A stretch of DNA of 64,000 nt, taken from positions 1 through 64,000 of IMG/VR virus record IMGVR_UViG_3300032296_003714. One strand, 5' to 3'. The stretch is from a virus. Numbering within the stretch: position 1 is the first letter of the stretch; each line of letters begins with the position of its first letter. A model generated the notes under the pieces. It saw nothing but the letters and a program-made list of their open reading frames with translations, did no database searches and had not been told where the DNA came from. Below are positions 7,903 to 16,130 of the stretch, piece by piece. Both the position numbers and the translations under genes were made by a program.

Positions 7903-9090
7903 ATGATTAAGCAAACATGGGTTGTTAATGAAGAGGAAAAAAGACGTATTCTTTCTTTACATGAAAATGCAACAAAAAGACAATATTTGATGAAAGAACA
8001 AGAAATTGGCGCTTATAATAATGAAAACATAATTAGTACTGGAGATACAAATAATAACTTCATTTATTTGGTTTTTCAACCCCAAAGTGCAACATCAGTC
8101 CAAGGTATAGACTGGGAATCATTTTATGTTGTGGTTGCTCATGATGGTGAAAATGCATATATTGCACAGGTAACAGAAAAAAATTCCGAGGGTATGCCAA
8201 CTAAATATAATGTTGAGTTGAACAAACCTTTACCAATTTGGGACCCAATAAATTTGGAAAACAATGAATTTAAATTTTCTTTATTAAAAACGGGAAAAAG
8301 AGATTTCAATTGGAATTTAAATTATGATGAAAAAACGAAGAATTCATTGGTTTTACAAGATAAAATATCATTATACTACGCGGTTATTTTAAATGGTAAC
8401 GTAGTGGTAGCCCCTGTAAAAAATGAAGGTCCTTACAGTAATTGGACATTCAATTATCAGCAAGAAGGTGTTATAGATTTCAAATCAGTTGAAGTTAATT
8501 CTCAGGTTGAGTTTGTTCCTAGGTATAATGTTATAGTTGGTAAAAACGCTTACTTGGGTTTGGTAGTTGCTTCCACATTCGGATTTTATCCAATGCCTGA
8601 AGGAAAAGATATTCCTCCACCACCTATAACAATACCGACACCACCGCCGCCATCAAATTTAGGTAATAGCTTTGCCGATAATATATCATACCCTTCAGAA
8701 AATATTAAAAATAATCCTAATTATCAGGCAATAGTTAAATTTGTTAAAGGTAATAAAGACTTATCTAACTATATATTCAAAATTCAATCATCAGCATCAA
8801 AATGTAATGCAGGTCTCATTGAGAATCAGGGACAAGTAAAATGGAAAGCCGATAAAAATACATACCCTGGTGTTAAAGTAGACCCTGATGCTGATATGAC
8901 TGATATTGGTAATTTGAACTTAACAAAAGCAAGAGCGCAGCATTTAAAAGACTTCTTAATTCAAAATTTACCAGAACTAAAAAATGCTAATTTTGAAGTT
9001 GTTGCCCAAGGTTCAAAAGGAGTTTGTGGAACTGAAGAAGAAAATGCGAAAAATAGGGTGGTTAGTTTAACTATTACCAAGGTAAAATAG
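7903..9090 (+). CDS. OmpA-like C-terminal domain protein, probable virion or internal protein
   Basis: A 395-residue protein with no signal peptide. The N-terminal stretch, with EEKRRILSLHENATK, resembles short N-terminal tags on other genes in this window. The middle, about residues 45-235, is beta-rich and unassigned. A Pro-rich linker (PPPPITIPTPPPP, about 240-255) precedes a C-terminal OmpA-like module, about 285-395, with LNLTKARAQHLKDFLIQNLPEL and a final NRVVSLTI strand. OmpA-like modules bind peptidoglycan diaminopimelate, so a virion role at the cell wall is possible. It has its own late box. The domain call is fairly sure; the role is inference. Confidence 0.7.
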   Translation: MIKQTWVVNEEEKRRILSLHENATKRQYLMKEQEIGAYNNENIISTGDTNNNFIYLVFQPQSATSVQGIDWESFYVVVAHDGENAYIAQVTEKNSEGMPTKYNVELNKPLPIWDPINLENNEFKFSLLKTGKRDFNWNLNYDEKTKNSLVLQDKISLYYAVILNGNVVVAPVKNEGPYSNWTFNYQQEGVIDFKSVEVNSQVEFVPRYNVIVGKNAYLGLVVASTFGFYPMPEGKDIPPPPITIPTPPPPSNLGNSFADNISYPSENIKNNPNYQAIVKFVKGNKDLSNYIFKIQSSASKCNAGLIENQGQVKWKADKNTYPGVKVDPDADMTDIGNLNLTKARAQHLKDFLIQNLPELKNANFEVVAQGSKGVCGTEEENAKNRVVSLTITKVK

Positions 9091-9564
9091 TTAATTTTTT
9101 CTTTTTTCGGCGACTTTGATATTCAAAACAAACTTATCTGAATATTCAGTGACTGATGCTGTAAAAAATATTTTTGAAAAAACGTGTGGAAGTTCAAAAT
9201 TTTTTTCTCCATCCCATTTGTAATCGGTATTTTTTTCTTGTATATAGATAATATCTTGAAGAATCATTCCATTTTTACTCAATGCTGAGAATGAGTCGTA
9301 ATCTAAAAATATAATTTCATTTACTTGACGGTACCATGTTTCAAAAAATTTCTTATAGTCAAATAAAACATTTTGTACATGAGGAAAATGCTCCAAGTTA
9401 ATTTTACTCGGTGCAAATGCCATTTGTAAACCTAATTTTTTGAATTCTTCCACCGTTTTATTAACGCTATCAATATTTTGGTAAAACACTTTACCCGTTT
9501 TTTGAGCAAAAATATCAGTAGAAAAAAATAAAAACGTCATTACAGCAAAAACAAAAACTTTCAT
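9091..9564 (-). CDS. Exported protein of unknown function (moron-like)
   Basis: A 157-residue protein whose first 20 residues are a signal peptide: MKVFVFAVMTFLFF, then STDIFAQ with predicted cleavage before KTGK, the end typical of Bacteroidota secreted proteins. The mature part is about 137 residues, with no domain that I recognise. The ATG at 9564 is preferred to the upstream in-frame TTG. It is the only gene here with a full host-type promoter, runs opposite to its neighbours and meets the preceding gene end to end. Such isolated host-promoter genes in phages often alter the host surface, but that is only analogy. Confidence 0.75.
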   Translation of the reverse strand: MKVFVFAVMTFLFFSTDIFAQKTGKVFYQNIDSVNKTVEEFKKLGLQMAFAPSKINLEHFPHVQNVLFDYKKFFETWYRQVNEIIFLDYDSFSALSKNGMILQDIIYIQEKNTDYKWDGEKNFELPHVFSKIFFTASVTEYSDKFVLNIKVAEKRKN

Positions 9565-9580
9565 ATTCAATATATTTTTA

Positions 9581-9611
9581 CAAAAATAAGTTTTTTTTGT
9601 TTCACAACAAA
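9581..9611 (-). promoter_or_regulatory. Host-type Bacteroidota promoter TTTG-N19-TATTTTTG
   Basis: On the minus strand TTTG (9611-9608), a 19-base spacer and TATTTTTG (9588-9581) match the Bacteroidota sigma consensus, TTTG at -33 and TAnnTTTG at -7. The start codon of the exported protein is 16 bases further on, giving a short A-rich leader. Confidence 0.7.
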
Positions 9612-9655
9612 TTTTTTTTAATATAATTATTGATAGATTTTAGTTTATCAGTCCC

Positions 9656-9670
9656 CAGTCTAAATGACTG
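9656..9670 (+). other. Small inverted repeat in the leader of the zinc-ribbon gene
   Basis: CAGTC/GACTG with a five-base loop lies about 65 bases before the ATG at 9736. The 171-base gap between the two divergent genes holds this repeat, the host-type promoter of the minus-strand gene and otherwise nothing that I recognise. Confidence 0.35.
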
Positions 9671-9735
9671 TAGAGTATTCACGGATACAAAGGTATTGGT
9701 AACATAGTCATTAACTATTATAAAATTAAAAAAAA

Positions 9736-10533
9736 ATGAATTACGCAACACAGGTGGGCAATCCGACTGCGCACATCACAAAGAAAAAGTCACGTCTAAA
9801 GGTCTATAACGGACACATTGTCTTTCTTAATGATAAAGACAACTTTGAATTTGAAATACATAATCCAAAACAAAAATCGGTACTCGTAAAAATCAAACTT
9901 AATGGTGAATATATTTCCAATAGTGGGGTTGTATTAAAACCAGGTCAGAGAGTGTTTTTGGAACGATTCCTCGACACTAATAACAAGTTTGAGTTCAGTA
10001 CCTACGAAGTTAAAAATACCCCCCAAAATAGGTCTGCAATTGATTTGAATGGAGATGTGTTGGTTGAGTTCTATGATGAATATGTAGTTACAACAACCAA
10101 CAACATTTTACTTGGAAATTGGGGTACTGGGTTGACGACAATAAACACAAATTCACCATATTATTATGGCGCAACATTTACCACAAATGGTCTAGGGACA
10201 TCTACTTTTACAACAACAAACGCTAATGTGAGTTATACATCTCCATTATCTTCAAAATATGATAAAAGGGACAAACCCGCAAGAAATCTTAAAAAGATGT
10301 CTAATCAGACATTAGAAACAGGTAGAGTTGAGAAGGGAGGTGAATCAGAACAAACATTCACAAATTCCTATCAAAACTTTAGCCATCTAACTTGTCACAC
10401 GGTAAAATTTAAAATAATGCCGTTATCCACTAAAAACAAAAATGTCGAAGAAATTAGACAGTATTGTACTGAATGCGGTACAAAGGTAAAAAAGAATTAT
10501 AAGTTCTGTCCTTCGTGTGGAAATAAAATCTAA
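9736..10533 (+). CDS. Zinc-ribbon protein with beta-rich N-terminal domain
   Basis: A 265-residue protein. Residues about 20-120 form a beta-rich domain (LKVYNGHIVFLNDKDNFEFEI, then LKPGQRVFLERFL). The middle, about 125-180, is rich in Thr, Asn and Tyr and looks flexible. The C-terminus is a zinc ribbon with Cys244, Cys247, Cys258 and Cys261 (YCTECG and FCPSCG). Zinc ribbons of this kind occur in many unrelated proteins and do not define a function. Its start follows nine A residues. The promoter is unclear, with no TATTTAT box, and a bidirectional terminator follows. Role unknown. Confidence 0.7.
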   Translation: MNYATQVGNPTAHITKKKSRLKVYNGHIVFLNDKDNFEFEIHNPKQKSVLVKIKLNGEYISNSGVVLKPGQRVFLERFLDTNNKFEFSTYEVKNTPQNRSAIDLNGDVLVEFYDEYVVTTTNNILLGNWGTGLTTINTNSPYYYGATFTTNGLGTSTFTTTNANVSYTSPLSSKYDKRDKPARNLKKMSNQTLETGRVEKGGESEQTFTNSYQNFSHLTCHTVKFKIMPLSTKNKNVEEIRQYCTECGTKVKKNYKFCPSCGNKI

Positions 10534-10745
10534 GAAAAAAGGGTCCCGTGAGACCCTTTTTTTATTTTACAATACTTAGAATTATAACCAAAATATAGAC
10601 ATCGTAATAATTTCAACTCTTGTCTTTTAGGTTCAAAAAAATCATCACCTCTAGGTTTATGACCTTCGAATATTAATTTGGTGTTTTCACTTTCCAGTTG
10701 AATTATCCTCGACATTATCTGTTCCTTGTCTTGTTGTGTCATCAT
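10530..10745 (-). CDS. Small unknown protein
   Basis: A 71-residue frame with a helical, charged first half (QIMSRIIQLESENTKLIFEG) and a Cys/Tyr-containing end. Its 5' end overlaps the preceding minus-strand gene by up to 59 bases; an in-frame ATG at 10715 would cut the overlap to 29. Its last codons run through the terminator hairpin and overlap the zinc-ribbon gene by four bases. The composition looks genuine, but no domain is recognised. Confidence is moderate because of the overlaps. Confidence 0.45.
   Translation of the reverse strand: MMTQQDKEQIMSRIIQLESENTKLIFEGHKPRGDDFFEPKRQELKLLRCLYFGYNSKYCKIKKGSHGTLFS
10535..10567 (+). terminator. Rho-independent terminator, potentially bidirectional
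   Basis: AAAAAAGGGTC/GACCCTTTTTT pairs around a six-base loop. The A run on one side and the T run on the other let it work in both directions. It lies just past the stop of the zinc-ribbon gene and within the C-terminal codons of the opposing small gene. Confidence 0.85.
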
Positions 10746-10962
10746 AAGAATATATTTCTTTATTAAGTATTCTCAAACATTTAGAAATTATTTCAGATTC
10801 AGTTAAACTGAAAATATTTTTTGAGTGAGCCATTGAAATGGCTTGAGACAAAATAAATAAGGAATTATTCAACTCCAAATTGTCAATAATCTGTTCTACG
10901 GATTCTTCCGAATAGTAAGCCATAGTTTCGAATAAGAACCCTAAAGGTTGTTTGCTTTCCAT
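10687..10962 (-). CDS. Small unknown helical protein
   Basis: A 91-residue acidic, helical protein (SVEQIIDNLELNNSLFILSQAISMA) with a polar C-terminus. No domain is recognised. It is divergent from the gene at 10976 with only 13 bases between start codons, a gap that includes a TATTTATA octamer readable as TATAAATA on the minus strand. It probably shares a transcript with the overlapping small gene downstream. Confidence 0.5.
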   Translation of the reverse strand: MESKQPLGFLFETMAYYSEESVEQIIDNLELNNSLFILSQAISMAHSKNIFSLTESEIISKCLRILNKEIYSYDDTTRQGTDNVEDNSTGK

Positions 10963-10963
10963 A

Positions 10964-10971
10964 TATTTATA
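10964..10971 (+). promoter_or_regulatory. Putative late promoter box TATTTATA
   Basis: The box ends four bases before the ATG at 10976. Orientation is ambiguous because the reverse strand also has a gene starting at 10962. If it drives the plus gene, the mRNA would be leaderless or nearly so. Confidence 0.4.
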
Positions 10972-10975
10972 TTAT

Positions 10976-11695
10976 ATGAATAAAAAGCATATTAGTGAAG
11001 CAACTGGGTCATCGAGTTCAGGGAAATTTAAGGTTCCAATAGTTTTGGCACCGGAGTTATGGAAAGAAGACCAACTTGCCCCTTTTACAAATTCAGTTTC
11101 TCACTATTTAAATGCTGAGTTAGCCTATGAAGAAATGGATGGTGATTTTAAAGAAACACCACAAGAGAGGACTAAAATAGAAAATAAAACAAAAAAAATA
11201 TCAAAATTGGACCAATATCTAAAACAATTTTATACAGGACAAAATGATGAGGATGGTGCAAATATTGCCGACATCCAATCACCAACAGACATTATTAAAA
11301 AAGCGGTTGGTCCGATAAAAGAAGAAAAATCTTTTTTGAATGAAGATTTAGCAGTTTGGTTCGGAACCAAGAAAAAACCTAAAGGTAGTAAACAACCCGC
11401 AGGTCCTTGGGTTAATATATGTAGAAAAAAAGAAGGTGGTGGTCATCCTCCTTGTGGTAGGTCGGAAGCTAAAAATAGTGCATACCCTAAATGTAGGGCA
11501 AGAAGTGTTGCATCAAGAATGACAGACTCACAAAAGAAATCTGCTTGTGCACAAAAAAGAAGAGAAGAAAAAACCAATCCGAAAACAGGTACTGGAAACA
11601 AACCTAAAATGGTATCATACAAACCAAGAAAAACAGAGTCTGTTGATAACTTAATTAAACAAATAATTAAAGAACACTTATCTAATAGAATCTAA
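10976..11695 (+). CDS. Basic Cys-containing phage protein (DUF5872-like C-terminus)
   Basis: A 239-residue protein starting MNKKHISEATG. Residues about 5-105 are polar, with ALSxYLN-like helices. The C-terminal part is strongly basic with spaced cysteines: PWVNICRKKEGGGHPPCGR, YPKCRARSVASRMTDSQKKSA and a Lys/Arg-rich tail, ending in an amphipathic helix (VDNLIKQIIKEHLS). The basic part resembles DUF5872-type proteins of phages and large viruses by pattern memory. A nucleic-acid-binding, packaged protein fits this composition but is not shown. It converges with, and overlaps by 18 bases, the next gene. Confidence 0.65.
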   Translation: MNKKHISEATGSSSSGKFKVPIVLAPELWKEDQLAPFTNSVSHYLNAELAYEEMDGDFKETPQERTKIENKTKKISKLDQYLKQFYTGQNDEDGANIADIQSPTDIIKKAVGPIKEEKSFLNEDLAVWFGTKKKPKGSKQPAGPWVNICRKKEGGGHPPCGRSEAKNSAYPKCRARSVASRMTDSQKKSACAQKRREEKTNPKTGTGNKPKMVSYKPRKTESVDNLIKQIIKEHLSNRI

Positions 11696-12088
11696 AATAT
11701 TTTTTAGAGAACTTTGAATATTAGACCTAAATTCTGTCTCTAAAGAAAGTCTAATAGAATCTAATTTATTATCAAAATTAGATAATATTTCTTGATAGGA
11801 ATCATCATCTTCTATAACTAAAGTGTAACTGTATATGTGATTGATAATATTGATAACTCTATTTTCTATCATGATAAACATACTTAGTTCATCATTTTTT
11901 ATAAACCTTTTTTGTGATAAAGGAGCTAAGGTTAATACAGAATCTTCCCTTTCAATTAACTTTTTTGTTATCTCAACACAGAATTTTTCTTCTTCAGTGA
12001 TTGGAATTTTTGGGTCAAATTTATCTTTTAGATAAAGATAAACTCGGAACATTAATTTAGGTATGTATCCTACAACATTTGCTTTCAT
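11678..12088 (-). CDS. Unknown helical protein
   Basis: A 136-residue protein predicted to be mostly alpha-helical, with a VLTLAPLSQKRFIKNDELS centre and an acidic C-terminal half. No domain is recognised. It ends inside the last 18 bases of the convergent upstream gene. A TATATTTG box at 12093-12100 lies five bases before its start and matches the host -7 element, so it may be expressed early and separately from the structural genes that precede it on this strand. Confidence 0.6.
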   Translation of the reverse strand: MKANVVGYIPKLMFRVYLYLKDKFDPKIPITEEEKFCVEITKKLIEREDSVLTLAPLSQKRFIKNDELSMFIMIENRVINIINHIYSYTLVIEDDDSYQEILSNFDNKLDSIRLSLETEFRSNIQSSLKNILDSIR

Positions 12089-12092
12089 GGTG

Positions 12093-12100
12093 CAAATATA
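12093..12100 (-). promoter_or_regulatory. Possible host-type -7 element TATATTTG
   Basis: TATATTTG on the minus strand fits TAnnTTTG and ends four bases before the start codon. I found no exact TTTG at the -33 distance, so this is weaker than the promoter at 9581-9611. Confidence 0.35.
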
Positions 12101-12115
12101 GTAATTTATATTGTT

Positions 12116-12889
12116 TTAACAATAAGACCCTGAGCAATGTTTTTTTCCGTCCAAACCTGGCATTTTACCCTTACAAACTTGAACCGCATATCCATTTGCA
12201 TATGCTGAAGGATATACTTTAAACTTTGATTTAGCGGCCGCTTTTCCTCTCGAACATAATTTTGTACCAGATTTTTTAGCCCCTTCATTGATATCTTCAT
12301 AATCAATATATGACTTCATTTTTCTTGTCTCATTCATAAGGAAATCAAAAACTTGGTCCATATTGGTCTTTGCCTCACTAACATGGTCATCAGCCCAATC
12401 ATGACCATTTTGAATAATTTCATCAACCATTCCTGGGTCAAGTTCCAAAAGCATATCTAGTTGTCTTCTCATCTGTTCTAAATTTGAGAAAAACATATAA
12501 TTTTCTTCTCTCTGTTCTTCCAAAACTTTTCTAACTAAATTATTCAAATCTGACTCAGTCAATTTTACAATTTTTTTCATTTTTTCTTCTTTAACTAATT
12601 TTAATTTATATTCATTACCCTTTTGGTCTTTTAAATTAATTTCCTTCTCTCCAATTTTTTTGGTAATTTTTTCAACAGCATCTTGAGGAATTATTTCGGT
12701 TTGTGTTTTGATAAAATTTCCTGCGGTAATTTCCCAATTATCTTTCGAAGGGATAAGCTTTTTTATATTAATTGGCATCCAAAATTCACCCATCTTATAA
12801 TTTAGTTCATACTTACGACTGTTAAGTATAACATTTCCTTTAGATAGTTTGACATCCAATTTCTGTTCTTGTATGTTTCTTTTTATCAT
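12116..12889 (-). CDS. Two-part protein with TESDL-type tag and Cys-containing C-terminus
   Basis: A 257-residue protein. Residues 1-103 form a Lys-rich, beta-looking domain. At residue 104 an internal Met begins MKKIVKLTESDLNNLVRKVLEE, a sequence that elsewhere stands at the N-terminus of phage proteins, so two genes may have fused or an internal start at 12580 may be used. The C-terminus has LCSRGKAAAKSKFKVYPSAYANGYAVQVCKG and ends HCSGSYC, a conserved-looking Cys/Lys module of unknown function. It overlaps the preceding gene by an ATGA start-stop, implying translational coupling. Confidence 0.65.
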   Translation of the reverse strand: MIKRNIQEQKLDVKLSKGNVILNSRKYELNYKMGEFWMPINIKKLIPSKDNWEITAGNFIKTQTEIIPQDAVEKITKKIGEKEINLKDQKGNEYKLKLVKEEKMKKIVKLTESDLNNLVRKVLEEQREENYMFFSNLEQMRRQLDMLLELDPGMVDEIIQNGHDWADDHVSEAKTNMDQVFDFLMNETRKMKSYIDYEDINEGAKKSGTKLCSRGKAAAKSKFKVYPSAYANGYAVQVCKGKMPGLDGKKHCSGSYC

Positions 12890-14388
12890 TTTTTGTTAAC
12901 TATTTCAAAAGTTAATTGTTTTTTATAAGTATCAACCTCTCCGCTAATGTTTACTTTAATGTCCACATAATACTCATTTGGTATTTTGTCTCTAGTATCA
13001 AAAATGAAATAATATTCATTTGGGGTTCTGTTGATTTTAGTCCAATCCTGAACTTGAACTTCTGTATTACCTTCTCTAACATATATTCTATAGAAAGCGT
13101 CAATATTTTGTAACAATTGCTGAGTTGTGTATGCCTTTTTAATTGTAACTCCAACCTTTCTAATATCTGTATTAAGTATTTTTTCATTTTGTAAAATACC
13201 ATAAAAATCAAAACCAAATTTTTCAGGTTCTCTTGTTAATGAACCAATTTGTATTTTACTTGAGTAATTTTTAAGTATGAATTGATTTGTGATATTAGGT
13301 ATGGATTGTCCATTGATTGTTAATCCTGACCAAATATCAAAAAATTCGCAAGGAGATGTATAACCCGTAAATCCATTGGGAACCACAACTTCATAAACCC
13401 CCTTTGTTTTTAAACAAGTACTTAATGAACTCATTCCTGGTACTAAACCACCCGCTCTATCTTCAATTCTAACATATGGTGTAGAATCTAAATTAACAGG
13501 TACTCCATTCTCAAAAACATACAAATACAATTTATTTATCTGATTTTTAACAAAATTATTTCTGTCATCTAAAATTAAATCATCATAATCGGTTAACAGA
13601 TATGGTTGATAGTATGTTTGTGTATGACGAGTGAAAAACCCAACAGAATAAGAATCAGTTAGTCCTGTAACGTTTTCCATATCTGGTTTATACGCAACAC
13701 CCCATCCGGTCACACCTGTGATAGTACCTAAAATAATACCATTAATCTCATCGGTCATATCAAAATTGATATCTTCATTACCGAATTGAAAATGTTGTGT
13801 ATCAACAATAGTCAATGCAGAATAGTTAACTAAACCTTCGTTCTTGTTGTTGTATATTCCATTTTCTGACCAACCAGATAAGTTTGTATTTTTATACCAA
13901 TTTGATGGTCTTGTTGAATAAGACCTATCATCTACATATGTTATTGGATATAAACCACCGTTTATACCGTTTTGATTGTTATTTGTTTCTATAAAATCGT
14001 ATCCAACACCTTCATCCCATAATTGAGGTAAACCTGTATTCCCTGACATTTTTGGTATTCTGAACAAAATCAAATCGAAAGAAGATGCTCTTCTTCTCCC
14101 GTCAGACATTTCAGTATTTAGAAGTTCTTGTTCAAATGATGATGTATTCGTCATTTGAAGTGTGTGAGTCATAGCTGAAGTACAACCGGTGGAAATATCA
14201 CCCGATTCTAACTTCTCTCTCAGTAAATCTAAATCTAAATCGAATATAAATCTTGTATATCCGTAATTCGGAACTACCCATCCCGAAGAACCAAAATTTA
14301 ATTGCGTAACAGGATTTCTACCTGTATTAGCATAAGAGTTGGAAATGATTGTGTTATTTTTGTTAATATATGACCTTAATAATGACAT
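12886..14388 (-). CDS. Structural protein, tail or baseplate type, unknown role
   Basis: A 500-residue, Asn/Thr/Tyr-rich protein with alternating beta pattern, few Lys runs and no membrane segments, a composition typical of virion fibre or baseplate proteins. Segments include YTRFIFDLDLDLLREKL near residue 45 and a C-terminal half with repeated NEYY(F/V) strands (about 450-480). No named family is recognised. It follows the gp5-like gene on the same strand and has its own TATTTATG box nine bases upstream of the start. Confidence 0.65.
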   Translation of the reverse strand: MSLLRSYINKNNTIISNSYANTGRNPVTQLNFGSSGWVVPNYGYTRFIFDLDLDLLREKLESGDISTGCTSAMTHTLQMTNTSSFEQELLNTEMSDGRRRASSFDLILFRIPKMSGNTGLPQLWDEGVGYDFIETNNNQNGINGGLYPITYVDDRSYSTRPSNWYKNTNLSGWSENGIYNNKNEGLVNYSALTIVDTQHFQFGNEDINFDMTDEINGIILGTITGVTGWGVAYKPDMENVTGLTDSYSVGFFTRHTQTYYQPYLLTDYDDLILDDRNNFVKNQINKLYLYVFENGVPVNLDSTPYVRIEDRAGGLVPGMSSLSTCLKTKGVYEVVVPNGFTGYTSPCEFFDIWSGLTINGQSIPNITNQFILKNYSSKIQIGSLTREPEKFGFDFYGILQNEKILNTDIRKVGVTIKKAYTTQQLLQNIDAFYRIYVREGNTEVQVQDWTKINRTPNEYYFIFDTRDKIPNEYYVDIKVNISGEVDTYKKQLTFEIVNKK

Positions 14389-14397
14389 TATCTTTTA

Positions 14398-14405
14398 ACA
14401 TAAAT
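14398..14405 (-). promoter_or_regulatory. Putative late promoter box TATTTATG
   Basis: On the minus strand TATTTATG ends nine bases before the start codon at 14388, inside the 18-base gap between two structural genes. Confidence 0.5.
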
Positions 14406-14406
14406 A

Positions 14407-15927
14407 TCAATTCAATCGTATATTCTCATTCAATATTTTGTTTGCAGCATTTTGTAGCTCGGTCAATATCTGTGTAGAGGTTGACCCATCATAACCAACA
14501 GGTAATGGAGGGAGTCCAGGAAAGGCGTGTGTATGAGTAATTAGGTATCTAACTATAAGATTTATTAACTCCATCAATTCTTCACCTCTAACTAAACTTG
14601 AAGTTTTTGGTAATATTTCAGTAACATATTTTGCGTCAGAAATGCCATAAGCGGTATCACTAAAATTAATTGGCTCCAAACCAAATTTATTTGATTGTTG
14701 AGAAAGTAGGAATAACTTATCTCCACCAAGACTTGCATAAGTCACGGGGTTGTCTTTATAATCATATACATTCCCTTTTGTTTTTTTGATTGAAATTGGA
14801 ACACCTACTTTGTTTTGTGTGTATATTAAACCATATCCAGCATTTGTGGCGGTATTGTTTAACTTAACTTCACTATAAATTGCTGAAGCATTTTTCTGTG
14901 AAATAGTACCTGTGTTTGAAGTTGCAGTAATAACATCATAAAATGAAGGCGAAGGTCTATAAAAAATTGGAAATTTTTGTGATGACGAGAAAATTTCTCT
15001 TCCATCTATACTATTTTTAGAATTAAATCTGTTAATTGTTGTATTAATAAAATTTATAGTATCGGACATTGGAAGGGCTCTGAACTCCTCAATCAAAATT
15101 AATGATTTTAAATCATCAATATTAGAATCGACTTTCAAATTTTTAGAGTTAACTCTACTATCAGGTTTCAATTTATAAAGATAAACATAACCACTGAATG
15201 CGTTTTGGCCGGTTTGAGGGTTTATATCATTTTCAGGGTTTATAACCACATATTCAATCAAGTAGTTGGATAATACAACACTTTCAAATATTTCTGAAAA
15301 AACTTTTTGAGCCTTCAAAACTCTATTACCATCAAATTTTGTGAGTTGTAAAAAAGCACCTTTGTTGTTTACAACAGGTGGTATATTTGGTTGAAAATTA
15401 CCTTTTATTTTATTGGCTCTTATTAAAACACCATTTTCCTTAACAATTACATCCGCGTTTCCTCTACCCAATATTGCATTGTCTCCAGGTTCAGGAAAAA
15501 CACCTTTTGTTGCGGTATTAGGATATGTACCATCTTGATTTTTAACAGGTATAGGGTCAGTGTATTGTACACCTATGCCTGTGAATTTTTGAGAACCGAC
15601 GTAGTATTCAAAAGGAGCCCTGTTAGGACTTGAAAACATTGCCTGAACATAAAACTGATTCCTATATTTGAACTCATTATTGTAATATAAAACATTTATC
15701 AACTCCTCTATTTTTGGAACTTGATAAATGAAAAAAGGTAAAAGTGGGTTAAAAATAAAGGGGTCTCTAGCCGTCCAAGCATCTTTTTCTTCGTTGAAGG
15801 GTGGATTTCTAATACTCTTTACAACATCGGCATATTTGTCAGATAATAATTTTGCTCTGACCCTTCCCAACATTAAGGGGTCTTGATTATCTAAAACAAC
15901 ACACTGATATAAAAGTTGATTACTCAT
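14407..15927 (-). CDS. Baseplate hub/spike protein, gp5-like OB-fold N-terminus
   Basis: A 506-residue protein. Residues 1-75 carry the pattern of a gp5/VgrG-type OB fold: VVLDNQDPLMLGRVRAKL, then WTARDPFIFNPLLPFFIYQVPKIEE. A second beta region follows with VFPEPGDNAILGRGNADV. The C-terminus includes HTHAFPGLPPLPVGY, a signature often seen in baseplate spike proteins. It would sit at the tip of the tail tube. No lysozyme domain is visible, unlike T4 gp5. It lies in a minus-strand structural run, eight bases overlapping the small gene before it. Confidence 0.7.
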   Translation of the reverse strand: MSNQLLYQCVVLDNQDPLMLGRVRAKLLSDKYADVVKSIRNPPFNEEKDAWTARDPFIFNPLLPFFIYQVPKIEELINVLYYNNEFKYRNQFYVQAMFSSPNRAPFEYYVGSQKFTGIGVQYTDPIPVKNQDGTYPNTATKGVFPEPGDNAILGRGNADVIVKENGVLIRANKIKGNFQPNIPPVVNNKGAFLQLTKFDGNRVLKAQKVFSEIFESVVLSNYLIEYVVINPENDINPQTGQNAFSGYVYLYKLKPDSRVNSKNLKVDSNIDDLKSLILIEEFRALPMSDTINFINTTINRFNSKNSIDGREIFSSSQKFPIFYRPSPSFYDVITATSNTGTISQKNASAIYSEVKLNNTATNAGYGLIYTQNKVGVPISIKKTKGNVYDYKDNPVTYASLGGDKLFLLSQQSNKFGLEPINFSDTAYGISDAKYVTEILPKTSSLVRGEELMELINLIVRYLITHTHAFPGLPPLPVGYDGSTSTQILTELQNAANKILNENIRLN

Positions 15928-16129
15928 TATTTCTTGATTGATATTCTTTTAACATAGAATTATATAGCTCTTCTAACTTATCTAAATAATACGACATGTT
16001 TATTAAATTTGATTTAGTCGTTTCAAAATCTTCCGTAATAATATCCATATATTCTATCAGTTTAGAATTCGGAATATTTTTTATGTTTTTTTGCTCGGCC
16101 AATATACTGTCAAAATTTTCTTTAGTCAT
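15920..16129 (-). CDS. Small helical protein, possible tail or baseplate factor
   Basis: A 69-residue acidic helical protein (MTKENFDSILAEQKN, later YYLDKLEELYNSMLKEYQ) with coiled-coil character. The ATG at 16129 is preferred; the six-codon upstream extension begins with TTG and would overlap the preceding gene. It is placed between two large structural genes and overlaps the gp5-like gene by eight bases, which suggests a small assembly partner. No family is recognised. Confidence 0.6.
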   Translation of the reverse strand: MTKENFDSILAEQKNIKNIPNSKLIEYMDIITEDFETTKSNLINMSYYLDKLEELYNSMLKEYQSRNNE

Positions 16130-16130
16130 A

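Noticed and set aside
10964-10971. T4-type TATAAATA late promoter for the minus-strand gene at 10962
   Set aside because: Only one base separates it from the start codon, and most other sites in the window support the opposite orientation; not excluded.
12106-12306. 66-codon minus-strand frame inside the gene at 12116-12889
   Set aside because: Fully inside a better supported gene in another frame.
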